Shown piece after piece: positions 1 through 10,300 of a stretch of DNA of 64,000 nt. The notes under the pieces were generated by a model. That model did not search any database and was not told where the DNA came from. It saw only the letters and a list, made by a program, of their open reading frames with translations. Source of the stretch: AC2028 sp002373595 (GTDB lineage Bacteria > Bacillota > Clostridia > Lachnospirales > Lachnospiraceae); assembly GCA_946616365.1 (NCBI GenBank), contig CAMOIX010000004.1, positions 42,514-106,513 on the forward strand, read 5' to 3'. Position 1 is the first letter of the stretch; each line of letters starts with the position of its first letter. The translations under genes and the position numbers were made by a program.

Positions 1-1088
1 ACATTGTGTTCAATCAGTCGACCGAGATGAGCGGCAACAGTACCTATAAATACGAGATCGCTACTTCGATCTATGAAAAACTCCCCGTAGTTATAGAGAC
101 TTATGATTCATTCCTGGCGAGTGATGACGGCAAGATCTATTACTTCATTAATGAATCGGAGGAGTTTGGACATGCTGTCAGAGTCGTATACAGCCTGGAT
201 CTTAAAAATAACAGATGTGAGCCTTTGTACAGACAGGCCGATGTTCCCGGTTCGGGATACGGCATGAGACCGGGGGTGGATGGCTTTAAAATACTGGACG
301 GAGACATCTATTGCCTTACTGTCATTGACGAAAAGTTAGAGTATGCAAGGGTCACTTATGATGGTTCGGCCCCCACTTATTCTGCGATTGATTGTGTGTT
401 CGGCAAAACGAATGTCCTCAGTATGGGAAATGTCGAATACTTCTCCAAGAATTATTACTGCCCTCACTGCGGTGCGGTCGTTCAGCAGGTTTACCTCGAG
501 CATTTCATCCTTAACAGCGATGTCAGCCCTGCGGCCGACGAGATCAACAGAGAGCTCGAGGACTCTTATACCAATGCCATAGCTATGTACGATAGCGCAA
601 ATTACGATCATGGTGAGGATGAATGCGAGTATCACAAAGAGCATCCCGAGTATTACTGCATCACTGAGGAGTTTAACATCGGACAGGTCAGCACCATCCT
701 TGATAAGTTCCTCGTTGTTGATACTTCCGGATACTGGTACGGAGGCGGTGCACACGGCATGCCGTTAAGAAGCCAGGTCATATTTGATATAAAGACCGGC
801 GAACAGCTTTTCCTGGAGGACCTCTATAATGGAACCGAGGAGGACTTTAAGAAGCTCTGCGCGGAGAAGACGGTAGAGAACTACAAGGAGGACAGCATGC
901 CCTATTTCTCGGACGATGCACAGCTTGTATATGATCAGGCTTATGAGTATGCTTCCATTACGGGCTCTTATGTAGAGTTCTGTGAGGATGCCGCTTATCT
1001 CGTATATGCACCCTATGAGATGGGTCCTTATGCTTCGGGATTTATCGAGGTTAAGATCCCTTACGACGAGCTTCTCGGAAGCAACTGA
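1..1088 (+). CDS. DUF3298 (RsiV-like) domain protein, 5' end cut by the window
   Basis: The reading frame is open from base 3, so the GTG at base 6 is probably internal and the true start lies before the window. The last ~120 residues look like a DUF3298 domain (the fold at the C-terminus of RsiV and related extracellular proteins): a GGGAHG turn, then a DIKTG strand, an acidic EDLY helix, and the closing YAPYEMGPYASG and IPYDEL motifs. The N-terminal part has short DGKIYYF / DGDIYCL repeats like the propeller-type DUF5050 proteins. A CPHC pair near residue 153 may bind metal. It is probably extracytoplasmic, but the signal peptide region is missing. The exact role is unknown. A promoter follows the stop codon, so this gene ends its own unit. 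Confidence 0.7.
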   Translation, partial: IVFNQSTEMSGNSTYKYEIATSIYEKLPVVIETYDSFLASDDGKIYYFINESEEFGHAVRVVYSLDLKNNRCEPLYRQADVPGSGYGMRPGVDGFKILDGDIYCLTVIDEKLEYARVTYDGSAPTYSAIDCVFGKTNVLSMGNVEYFSKNYYCPHCGAVVQQVYLEHFILNSDVSPAADEINRELEDSYTNAIAMYDSANYDHGEDECEYHKEHPEYYCITEEFNIGQVSTILDKFLVVDTSGYWYGGGAHGMPLRSQVIFDIKTGEQLFLEDLYNGTEEDFKKLCAEKTVENYKEDSMPYFSDDAQLVYDQAYEYASITGSYVEFCEDAAYLVYAPYEMGPYASGFIEVKIPYDELLGSN

Positions 1089-1127
1089 TCAAAGGGAAAA
1101 TCCGTATATATTTACCCGAAAAATCTT

Positions 1128-1156
1128 TTGACCGTAGTGTCATAATATGTTAAAAT
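1128..1156 (+). promoter_or_regulatory. sigma-A-type promoter for the 1187/tetR unit
   Basis: TTGACC at 1128-1133, a 17-base spacer and TAAAAT at 1151-1156 make a near-consensus housekeeping promoter. It lies about 30 bases before the ATG at 1187. Confidence 0.75.
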
Positions 1157-1186
1157 TTCGGGTAGCGTTAAACGTCTGGAGATACA

Positions 1187-1654
1187 ATGGATAATTCCGC
1201 AGAACACCTGCGTACACTCATGCAGGAGAATAAAAAAATAATCGCACCGCTGCTTAAGTATCTTCCGTATCTCGGAAATGCGGCCGAGAAATCTGCGGTC
1301 ACCACATACAAAGGTGACGGAATAGAGGCCAGTTCAGTGCCTTTCCCCGTCTATGACAGCACTCTCCTTGCGTTCATAAAAGAGGCCGACAGATCGGTCC
1401 TCATGGACAGAAATTACCCTTATACATACACGAGAAACAATCTCAAAACCCACGATCAGGAGCGCAGGTTTATACTTGCTGCGGATTGGAGACAGTGGGA
1501 TGCATTGAGAGGGATCCTCTCCAAGTATGTACTCGGAGGCCGCACCAGATCGGTACTCTGGAGCGAGGGTGTATCGGAACAGATTTTTTACCTGGTCCTC
1601 TCCCGTATGCAGGAGATTACGGAATTCTGGACCAGTAAGGACAATAATCAGTAA
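1187..1654 (+). CDS. conserved-looking hypothetical protein (possibly DUF6508-like)
   Basis: A 155-residue soluble protein without signal peptide or membrane segment. It reads as mostly helical with a LLKYLPYL segment near residue 22, FPVYDSTLLAFI near residue 58, and ILSKYVLGG near residue 112. These elements resemble my recollection of the clostridial DUF6508 family, for which no function is established; that assignment is from memory. It has its own strong promoter and ends 12 bases before the TetR gene. The pair is probably co-transcribed, so the TetR protein may control it. The function is unknown. Confidence 0.6.
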   Translation: MDNSAEHLRTLMQENKKIIAPLLKYLPYLGNAAEKSAVTTYKGDGIEASSVPFPVYDSTLLAFIKEADRSVLMDRNYPYTYTRNNLKTHDQERRFILAADWRQWDALRGILSKYVLGGRTRSVLWSEGVSEQIFYLVLSRMQEITEFWTSKDNNQ

Positions 1655-1666
1655 AGAGGTACTACG

Positions 1667-2254
1667 ATGGGCGAGAAAGCCAAGATCAAGAAGCAGCTCA
1701 TACTCGGCAAGGCCAGAGAGGTCTTCGTTGAGAAAGGATATAAGAGAACGACGATGAAGGATATCGTCGAGAAGAGCGAGATAAGCCGCGGTGGACTCTA
1801 TCTCTATTATGAGAATCCCGCACAGATCTTCCTTGATGTGCTCAAGTCCGACAGCGCCGTCGGCGAGGACAGTTTCGAGGGAGAGATCCCCGAGGATGCT
1901 ACCGCAGCAGATATACTCCTTATGTTCCTCCAGGAGGAGAAGAAGGAGATCCTCAGGAAGAAGGACAGTCTCGTTCAGGCTACCTATGAGTATTATTTCG
2001 AGAACAAGCCGCCCAAGAGGGACAATATCCTTAAGAGAGATTTCGAAACCGCGGTGGCTATGCTTGAGAAGCTGATCGCATCGGGAGTAAGGAGCAAGGA
2101 GTTCGTCTGCAAGACCCCGGCGGAAGCCGCTCGCAGCATCATGTACACTCTCGAAGGATTGAGGATATCGGCACAGACGATCGGTATCACGGGAGATGCA
2201 ATAGACAGACAGATCTACTACATTTTATTGTCATTGGGAGTCAGTGAAAAGTGA
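1667..2254 (+). CDS. TetR/AcrR-family transcriptional regulator
   Basis: A 195-residue protein. The N-terminal ~50 residues form a TetR helix-turn-helix: KKQLILGKAREVF, then KGYKRTTMKDIVEKS and SRGGLYLYYENPAQIF, with the family's typical GGLYLYY recognition helix. The remaining ~140 residues are the helical ligand-binding and dimerisation part, which is not conserved enough to predict a ligand. The start follows a GAGG-type ribosome binding site in the 12-base gap after the previous gene. A strong terminator sits 30 bases after the stop, so the regulated genes are likely the upstream partner at 1187 and the regulator itself rather than purL. Confidence 0.9.
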   Translation: MGEKAKIKKQLILGKAREVFVEKGYKRTTMKDIVEKSEISRGGLYLYYENPAQIFLDVLKSDSAVGEDSFEGEIPEDATAADILLMFLQEEKKEILRKKDSLVQATYEYYFENKPPKRDNILKRDFETAVAMLEKLIASGVRSKEFVCKTPAEAARSIMYTLEGLRISAQTIGITGDAIDRQIYYILLSLGVSEK

Positions 2255-2283
2255 TCGCGACCGAATATTTAAAATGAATCGGC

Positions 2284-2321
2284 AGAGCTTCAAAGGAGAA
2301 GACTTCTTTGGGGCTCTTTTT
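2284..2321 (+). terminator. rho-independent terminator after the TetR gene
   Basis: A 12-base-pair stem (2284-2295 with 2306-2317, two G-U pairs), a 10-base loop and a following T run. It separates the TetR unit from purL. Confidence 0.85.
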
Positions 2322-2366
2322 CTGAAAAGGAATTAAGAAACACATAGTATTGAAAGGAGTTCATAT

Positions 2367-5300
2367 ATGGTCAGGCGAATTTATGTGGAGAAAAAGAAAC
2401 CCTTCGATGTCAAGGCACACGAGTTAAAGCACGAACTTAAGAGCTATCTCGGTATCGTGACTGAGGATGTCAGGGTTTTTATCAGATATGATGTCGAGGA
2501 TATATCCGACAAAGTATTCGAGGAGGCATGCAGGACAGTCTTTTCGGAGCCTCCCGTAGATATCCTCTATCATGAGACTCTCGATATCCCTGCCGGTGCG
2601 AGAGTATTCTCCGTAGAGTTTCTCCCCGGACAGTTCGATCAGAGAGCGGACTCCGCAGTTCAGTGCGTGCAGTTCCTCGACGAGAAGGAGCAGCCCACCA
2701 TCCGCACTGCCGTTACATATATGATCATCGGCAATATCTCCGATGCCGACATGGAGAAGATAGAAGGCTACTGTATCAACCCCGTTGACTCGAGAATGAC
2801 GGGACTGGATAAGCCCGAAACTCTGCAGGTTAAGTATGACGAGCCCGGAGATATCAAGATATTTGACGGATTCACCAAGATGAGTGAGGCTGAGCTTAAG
2901 GAGCTCTACGATTCACTCTCACTCGCCATGACCTTCAAGGATTTCCTCCATATCAGGAATTACTACGAGAACGAAGAAAAGAGAGATCCCAGTCTCACCG
3001 AGATCAGGGTGCTTGATACATACTGGTCCGACCACTGCCGTCACACCACTTTCTCGACCGAGCTTAAGAATGTGGAGTTCGGCGAGGGCGCATACAGAGC
3101 GGTATTTGAGAGAGCATTTGCCGATTATATGGCTACGAGAGCTGATCTCTTTAAGGACAGACCCGAGAAATTCCCCTGTCTCATGGATCTCGGAACCATC
3201 GCAGCCAGACGCCTCAGAAAAGAGGGAGTGCTCGACGACGAGGAAGTATCCGATGAGATCAACGCCTGCTCGATCGTAGTTCCTGTCGAGATGGATTACG
3301 GCGATCACAAGGAGACTGAGGAGTGGCTCGTATTCTTTAAGAACGAGACTCACAATCACCCGACCGAGATAGAGCCTTTCGGAGGCGCAGCAACCTGCCT
3401 GGGAGGAGCGATAAGAGATCCCCTTTCGGGAAGAGGATATGTATATCAGGCAATGAGAGTTACCGGTGCCGCGGATCCTACCGTAAGCGTATCGGAGACC
3501 ATGAAGGGCAAGCTCCCTCAGAAGAAACTCGTACGTACCGCAGCAGCAGGATATTCGTCCTACGGCAACCAGATAGGACTTGCGACCGGATATGTAAAAG
3601 AGATATATCATCCCGACTATGTAGCCAAGAGAATGGAGATAGGTGCCGTCATGGGCGCCGCTCCCAGAAAGCATGTAAAGCGTGAGAATTCCGATCCCGG
3701 AGATATCATCATCCTCCTCGGCGGAAGAACCGGAAGAGACGGATGCGGCGGAGCAACCGGATCATCCAAGGCTCACAATGTCAAATCGATAGATACCTGC
3801 GGAGCAGAGGTTCAGAAGGGTAACGCACCCACCGAGAGAAAGATACAGAGACTCTTCAGACGCCCCGAGGTAACGAGACTTATAAAGAAATGTAACGACT
3901 TCGGCGCAGGCGGAGTATCAGTTGCGATAGGAGAGCTTGCTGACGGACTTACCGTTGATCTCGACAAGGTACCCAAGAAGTACGCAGGACTTGACGGCAC
4001 CGAGCTTGCTATCTCTGAGTCACAGGAGAGAATGGCTGTAGTTGTTTCTCCTGCTGATGTAAAAGAATTTCTCGGCTATGCCGCAGAGGAAAACCTCGAA
4101 GCGGTAGAGGTAGCCGTGGTAACCAAGGAGCCCAGACTCGTACTCAACTGGAGGGGCAAGGATATCGTTAATCTCTCGAGAGCATTCCTTGATACCAACG
4201 GAGCTCATCAGGAGACCGATGTATATGTGGAGATTCCCGATGTGGATGCTAACCCCCGCAAGGGATTCATGAATAAAAATGTCGCTGCTGCGGTAGCTGC
4301 GGGAGATACCGCCGCTGCATGGAAAGCATCGCTGGCAGATCTTAACGAGTGCTCACAGAAGGGACTCGTCGAGATGTTCGACTCCTCGATAGGAGCCGGA
4401 TCCGTGACGATGCCTTACGGCGGAGTGACTCAGCTCACCGAGACACAGAGCATGATCGCCAAGCTTCCCGTTATGAAGGGAGAGACAGATACCGTTACGA
4501 TGATGGCATTCGGATTTGATCCGTATATCTCATCCTGGAGCCCTTACCACGGAGCTGTATATGCAGTTACCGAGTCCGTGGCCAGAATCACTGCATCGGG
4601 CGGAGATCCCGCAAGGATCAGACTTACCTTTCAGGAGTACTTCCGCAGGATGAGCGAGGATCCCAAGCGCTGGAGCCAGCCTTTTGCCGCACTCCTCGGA
4701 GCATATGAGGCACAGATAAGATACAAGCTTCCTTCGATAGGCGGTAAGGACTCGATGTCCGGAACCTTCGGAGATATCGATGTTCCTCCGACACTTGTAT
4801 CATTCGCTGTTGATATCGCCAAGGGCAAGAATGTTGTTACGCCTGAGTTAAAGAAAGCCGGAGACAAACTCGTACTCTTCAGGATCCCTATGGGAGATTA
4901 TGACCTTCCCGATTACGAAGGTACAATGAAGGCTTACGGAGAGATCCACAAACTTATAGAGAAAGGTGTGATCGCTGCCGCATACGTGGCTGATGCGAGA
5001 GGATGTGCACCTGCACTTTCCAAGATGGCATTCGGTAACAGACTCGGTGTGAAGCTGGGCGACAAGGCTGATGATGCGGTACTCTTCGGATGGAATGTCG
5101 GATGCATCATCGCAGAGATCGCAGCAGGTCATGAGACTGAAGCTGAGAATGCAGCCATCGAGAAGGTATTTATCGGAGAGGTGACCGCAGAGGCAGTGAT
5201 AGAGGCTAAGGGAGTAAAGATCAACCTTTCCGATGCGCTGACCGCTTGGAAGGAGCCTTTGAACAGAGTATTTGCCACCAAGGCATCAGATGGCACCGAG

Positions 5301-6158
5301 AGCGTTGACTGTCCTCTTTACGATGCTAAGGACATCTACGTCTGCAAGAATAAAGTGGCTAAGCCGAAGGTATTCATCCCGGTATTCCCCGGCACGAACT
5401 GCGAGTACGACACGGCGGCTGCATTTGAGAGAGCGGGAGCCGAGACCAGCGTAAGGATATTCAGAAACCGCGATGCACAGGACATCAGAGAGTCTGTAGA
5501 GGCCTTTGCGAAGGAGATCGCCGGAGCACAGATCATCATGTTCCCCGGAGGATTCTCGGCAGGTGATGAACCCGACGGAAGTGCCAAGTTCTTCGCAACC
5601 GCGTTCAGAAACGAGAAGATCAAGGAAGAGGTGGAGAAGCTCCTCGGAGAAAGAGACGGACTTGCACTTGGTATCTGTAACGGATTCCAGGCACTCATTA
5701 AGCTCGGTCTCGTACCTACGGGCAAGATAGTGGGTCAGGATGAGAATTCACCGACTCTTACATTTAACACGATAAACCGTCATATATCCAAGATGGCTTA
5801 TATCAAGGTGACTTCCAACAAGTCGCCCTGGCTCAGAAAGGCACAGCTCGGCGGAGTATACTGCAATCCCGCTTCACACGGAGAGGGAAGATTCGTAGCT
5901 CCGGATGCAGTGCTTAAGGCTCTCATCGAGAACGGCCAGGTGGCAACGAGATACTGCTCGCCCGACGGCACAGTTTCCATGGATGAGGAATACAATATCA
6001 ACGGATCATTCCTTTCGATCGAGGGTATCACTTCACCCGACGGACGAGTCCTCGGCAAGATGGCTCACTCCGAGAGAATCGGAAAGGGCGTAGCTGTAAA
6101 TATCTACGGCCGGCAGGATCTTAAGATATTTGAGTCGGGCATAGAGTATTTCAGATAA
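2367..6158 (+). CDS. purL: phosphoribosylformylglycinamidine synthase, single-chain type
   Basis: FGAM synthase makes formylglycinamidine ribonucleotide from FGAR, ATP and glutamine in purine synthesis. At 1263 residues it carries both the synthetase and the glutaminase, as in the large PurL of enterobacteria and many Clostridia, rather than separate PurS, PurL and PurQ. The synthetase part has the KNETHNHPTEIEPFGGA motif (His near residue 329), and AIRM-type repeats follow (GGKDSMSGTF). The C-terminal class I amidotransferase begins at FPGTNCEYD, with nucleophile Cys1104 in GICNGFQAL and the His1171/Glu1173 pair in SHGEGRF. A strong GAAAGGAGTT ribosome binding site precedes the ATG. carA follows after 30 bases. 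I see no purine riboswitch in the 112-base leader. Confidence 0.96.
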   Translation: MVRRIYVEKKKPFDVKAHELKHELKSYLGIVTEDVRVFIRYDVEDISDKVFEEACRTVFSEPPVDILYHETLDIPAGARVFSVEFLPGQFDQRADSAVQCVQFLDEKEQPTIRTAVTYMIIGNISDADMEKIEGYCINPVDSRMTGLDKPETLQVKYDEPGDIKIFDGFTKMSEAELKELYDSLSLAMTFKDFLHIRNYYENEEKRDPSLTEIRVLDTYWSDHCRHTTFSTELKNVEFGEGAYRAVFERAFADYMATRADLFKDRPEKFPCLMDLGTIAARRLRKEGVLDDEEVSDEINACSIVVPVEMDYGDHKETEEWLVFFKNETHNHPTEIEPFGGAATCLGGAIRDPLSGRGYVYQAMRVTGAADPTVSVSETMKGKLPQKKLVRTAAAGYSSYGNQIGLATGYVKEIYHPDYVAKRMEIGAVMGAAPRKHVKRENSDPGDIIILLGGRTGRDGCGGATGSSKAHNVKSIDTCGAEVQKGNAPTERKIQRLFRRPEVTRLIKKCNDFGAGGVSVAIGELADGLTVDLDKVPKKYAGLDGTELAISESQERMAVVVSPADVKEFLGYAAEENLEAVEVAVVTKEPRLVLNWRGKDIVNLSRAFLDTNGAHQETDVYVEIPDVDANPRKGFMNKNVAAAVAAGDTAAAWKASLADLNECSQKGLVEMFDSSIGAGSVTMPYGGVTQLTETQSMIAKLPVMKGETDTVTMMAFGFDPYISSWSPYHGAVYAVTESVARITASGGDPARIRLTFQEYFRRMSEDPKRWSQPFAALLGAYEAQIRYKLPSIGGKDSMSGTFGDIDVPPTLVSFAVDIAKGKNVVTPELKKAGDKLVLFRIPMGDYDLPDYEGTMKAYGEIHKLIEKGVIAAAYVADARGCAPALSKMAFGNRLGVKLGDKADDAVLFGWNVGCIIAEIAAGHETEAENAAIEKVFIGEVTAEAVIEAKGVKINLSDALTAWKEPLNRVFATKASDGTESVDCPLYDAKDIYVCKNKVAKPKVFIPVFPGTNCEYDTAAAFERAGAETSVRIFRNRDAQDIRESVEAFAKEIAGAQIIMFPGGFSAGDEPDGSAKFFATAFRNEKIKEEVEKLLGERDGLALGICNGFQALIKLGLVPTGKIVGQDENSPTLTFNTINRHISKMAYIKVTSNKSPWLRKAQLGGVYCNPASHGEGRFVAPDAVLKALIENGQVATRYCSPDGTVSMDEEYNINGSFLSIEGITSPDGRVLGKMAHSERIGKGVAVNIYGRQDLKIFESGIEYFR

Positions 6159-6188
6159 TACAGATCTTAATCATTGAAGGTGGAAAGT

Positions 6189-7328
6189 ATGAAAGCTTAT
6201 CTGATCCTTGAGGACGGAACGGTCTTTGAAGGAGAACACATAGGAGCGGAAAAGGAAGTAATAAGCGAGATCGTCTTCAATACTTCCATGGCGGGATATC
6301 CCGAGGTCTTGACGGACCCCTCCTACGCAGGACAGGCGGTATGCATGACATATCCGCTCATAGGCAATTACGGAGTGTGCAGAGCCGATCTGGAGTCGGG
6401 CAGAGCATGGCCGGATGCCTTTATAGTGCGCGAGATGTCGAGAGTCGCGAGCAATTTCAGATGCGATGTGACATTGCCCGAGTACCTCGCAGAGCAGGGT
6501 ATACCCGGACTGCAGGGCATCGATACCAGAGCACTCACAAGGATCTTGAGAGAGCGCGGAACGATGAACGGCTGCATCACAACCAGGGAATACAATGGCA
6601 CAGAGCTCGAGGAACTCCTTAAGAGAGTCAAAGCATACACCTGCGGACGCGTCGTGGACAAGGTAACCTGCGACAAGGCATATGAAGTAAAGGGTGCGGA
6701 TGCACTTCCTGACAGTACCGCATTTATGACGGTCAACGAGCTTAACGGCAAGGGGCTCAAGATAGCGCTCCTCGACTTCGGAACCAAATCAAACATAGCC
6801 AGAAGCCTTGCTGCAAGAGGATGCGATGTCACGGTATATCCGGCACATACACCCGCAAGCGAGATCCTGTCGGGTGGATATGACGGTATCATGCTTTCCA
6901 ACGGCCCCGGCGATCCCAAGGAGAACACCGAGATCATCGCTGAGGTTAAGAAACTCTATGAGTCGGATGTCACGATATTTGCGATATGCTTGGGTCACCA
7001 GCTCATGGCACTTGCTACCGGAGCGGATACGCATAAGCTTAAGTACGGACACAGAGGAGGAAACCACCCCGTAAAGGACCTCGATACGGGTAAGGTATAT
7101 ATCTCATCACAGAACCACGGATATGTAGTTGATACGGATGCGCTCAATGCGAATGTTGCCGTCCCCGCTTTCGTTAATGTAAACGACGGAACGAATGAAG
7201 GACTCAAGTACACGGGCAAGAATATATTCACAGTACAGTTCCATCCCGAGAGCTGCCCCGGACCGAGGGATTCCGGAGATCTGTTTGACAAGTTTATAGG
7301 TATGATAAAGGAAGCGAAAAATGCCTAA
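6189..7328 (+). CDS. carA: carbamoyl-phosphate synthase, small (glutaminase) subunit
   Basis: CarA releases ammonia from glutamine and channels it to CarB to make carbamoyl phosphate for pyrimidine and arginine synthesis. The C-terminal class I amidotransferase has nucleophile Cys267 (AICLGHQ) and the His352/Glu354 pair (FHPESCPGP). The N-terminal CPSase domain starts with AYLILEDGTVFEG. I chose the ATG at 6189 because AAGGTGG lies 5 bases before it; the in-frame TTG at 6174 has no such site. At 379 residues the length is normal. It overlaps carB by 8 bases, so the two are translationally coupled. Confidence 0.96.
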   Translation: MKAYLILEDGTVFEGEHIGAEKEVISEIVFNTSMAGYPEVLTDPSYAGQAVCMTYPLIGNYGVCRADLESGRAWPDAFIVREMSRVASNFRCDVTLPEYLAEQGIPGLQGIDTRALTRILRERGTMNGCITTREYNGTELEELLKRVKAYTCGRVVDKVTCDKAYEVKGADALPDSTAFMTVNELNGKGLKIALLDFGTKSNIARSLAARGCDVTVYPAHTPASEILSGGYDGIMLSNGPGDPKENTEIIAEVKKLYESDVTIFAICLGHQLMALATGADTHKLKYGHRGGNHPVKDLDTGKVYISSQNHGYVVDTDALNANVAVPAFVNVNDGTNEGLKYTGKNIFTVQFHPESCPGPRDSGDLFDKFIGMIKEAKNA

Positions 7329-10300
7329 GAATAAAGACGTTAAAAGAGTAATGGTAATAGGCTCCGGCCCGATCGTCATAGGACAGGCTGCAGAGTTTGA
7401 CTATGCGGGAACGCAGGCGTGCAGAGCGCTTAAGGAAGAAGGAGTCGAGGTCATTCTCGTCAACTCCAACCCCGCTACTATCATGACGGACCGTGACATA
7501 GCGGATAAGGTCTTTATAGAGCCGCTCGATGTCAAAGTCCTCGAGGATATCATTGAGAGGGAGAAGCCCGACTCCATACTTCCGACACTCGGAGGCCAGG
7601 CGGGACTTAATCTCGGCATGGAGCTCGAAGAGAGCGGATTCTTAAAGAGCCATAATGTAAAGCTACTCGGAACCAGCGCATGGACGATAAGGAGCGCAGA
7701 GGGACGTCAGGAATTTAAGGACCTCATGGAGAGGATAGGAGAGCCCTGTGCCGCATCGACAGTCGTTACCTCGGTAAAGGACGGTGAGGATTTCGCTGAC
7801 CAGATAGGCTACCCGGTAGTGCTTCGCCCCGCATATACCCTCGGAGGAAGCGGAGGCGGAATAGCGCACAACAGAACGGAGCTCGATGAGATACTCGAGA
7901 ACGGACTCAGACTATCCCGTACATCCGAAGTACTCGTAGAGAGATGTATAGCGGGATGGAAAGAGATCGAGTATGAGGTGATGAGAGACAGCGCCGGCAG
8001 CTGCATCACCGTATGTAACATGGAGAATATCGACCCCGTAGGAGTTCACACAGGAGATTCCATCGTAGTCGCTCCCTCACAGACTCTCATGGACAAGGAG
8101 TACCAGATGCTCCGTACGTCCGCATTAAAGATAATAAATGAACTTAAGATCACGGGAGGATGTAATGTACAGTTTGCACTTCATCCCGAGAGTTTTGAAT
8201 ACTGTGTAATAGAGGTTAACCCCAGAGTCAGCCGTTCTTCGGCACTCGCATCCAAGGCTACAGGATATCCTATAGCAAAGGTTGCAGCCAAGATCGCACT
8301 TGGATATACGCTCGATGAGATACCAAATGCGATAACGGGAAAGACCTTCGCCAGCTTCGAGCCTGCGCTTGATTATTGCGTAGTCAAGATGCCCAGACTT
8401 CCTTTCGACAAATTCCTCACCGCCAAGAGAACCCTCACGACTCAGATGAAGGCGACCGGTGAGGTTATGAGTATATGCAATAATTTCGGCGGCGCTCTCA
8501 TGAAGGCCATAAGGAGTCTTGAGCAGCATGTAGACTGTCTGAGAAGCTATGATTTCACTGCGCTTACGGATGAGGAACTTGAGGCCCAGCTTAATGTCAT
8601 AGATGACAGACGCATATGGGTCATCGCGGAAGCGCTTCGACGCGGAGTATCCGAAGAGCATATCCATGAGATCACCAAGATCGATATCTGGTTCATCGAT
8701 CAGATAGCGATACTTACGGAGATGGAAGGCGCACTTGAGAAATCGGGAAAGAGTTTGGATGAGGATCTCTTAAGAGAAGCCAAGAGACTCGAATTCCCCG
8801 ACAGCGTCATCGCGAGACTTACAGGTCTATCCGAGAAGGAAGTTCACGACAAGAGATATGAACTCGGCATTCATACCGCTTACAAGATGGTAGATACCTG
8901 CGCAGCTGAGTTTGCTGCGGCTACGCCTTACTACTACTCGGTATACGGTAAGTGCGAGGAGAACGAAGCCAGGGAGACCTGCGACCGCAAGAAAGTCCTC
9001 GTATTAGGTTCCGGTCCTATCAGAATAGGTCAGGGTATAGAGTTTGACTATTGCTCCGTACATGCGACCTGGTCTTTCTCCAAAGCCGGATACGAGACCA
9101 TCATAGTAAACAATAACCCCGAGACGGTTTCTACCGATTTCGATATTGCAGATAAGCTCTACTTCGAACCTCTGACCGATGAGGATGTCGAGGAGATCGT
9201 CAGACTCGAGAAGCCCGACGGAGCAGTCGTACAGTTCGGCGGACAGACTGCGATCAAACTCACAGAGCACCTCATGAGGATAGGAGTACCCATCCTCGGA
9301 ACCAAAGCAGAAGATGTCGATGCTGCCGAGGACAGAGAGCTCTTTGATCAGATACTCCAGAAGACCGGTATACCGCGCGCTGCGGGAGGTACCGTATTTA
9401 CCGCAGAGGAAGCCAAGAAGATCGCCAATGAACTCGGATATCCCGTGCTCGTGCGTCCCAGCTACGTACTCGGCGGACAGGGAATGCAGATCGCAACCTG
9501 TGACAAAGAGATCGAAGAGTTTATGGAGATCATCAACCGCATTGCGCAGGATCACCCCATACTCGTAGATAAATATCTCATGGGCAAGGAGATAGAGGTT
9601 GATGCCGTATGTGACGGAGAGGATATACTCATCCCCGGTATCATGGAACATATAGAGCGTACCGGAGTACACTCAGGAGACTCGATCTCCGTATATCCCG
9701 CACCGACTATCGGTAAACTCATCAAGGACAAGATCGCGGACTATACACATCGTCTTGCGACTGCACTCCACGTCAAAGGACTTATCAATATACAGTTCAT
9801 CGCCATAGATGAGGATGTATATGTCATAGAGGTCAACCCCAGATCCTCACGTACCGTACCTTACATCAGCAAGGTAACCGGTATCCCCATCGTAGATCTT
9901 GCGACCAAGGTCATACTGGGATCTAAGATAAAGGATCTCGGATACAAGCCCGGACTTGCACCCGAAGCAGAGTACTATGCGATCAAGATGCCCGTATTCT
10001 CCTTTGAGAAGATCCGCGGAGCTGAGATAAGCTTAGGACCTGAGATGAAGTCCACCGGTGAGTGCCTCGGTATAGCCAAGACTTTCCACGAGGCTCTCTA
10101 CAAGGCATTCCTCGGAGCCGGAGTAAAGCTTCCCAAGTATAAGCAGATGATCATCACCGTCAAGGATGCGGATAAGGGCGAAGCGATAGGCATAGCCAAG
10201 AGATACGAGAAACTCGGATATACGATCTATGCGACGAGAAGTACCGCCGCAGCTCTTAACGAAGCCGGCGTAAAGGCTCGTAAGGTCAACAAGATATCTC

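Noticed and set aside
2322..2366. Purine riboswitch or PurR-type control before purL.
   Set aside because: Only ~45 bases lie between the terminator and purL, and no riboswitch core is visible.
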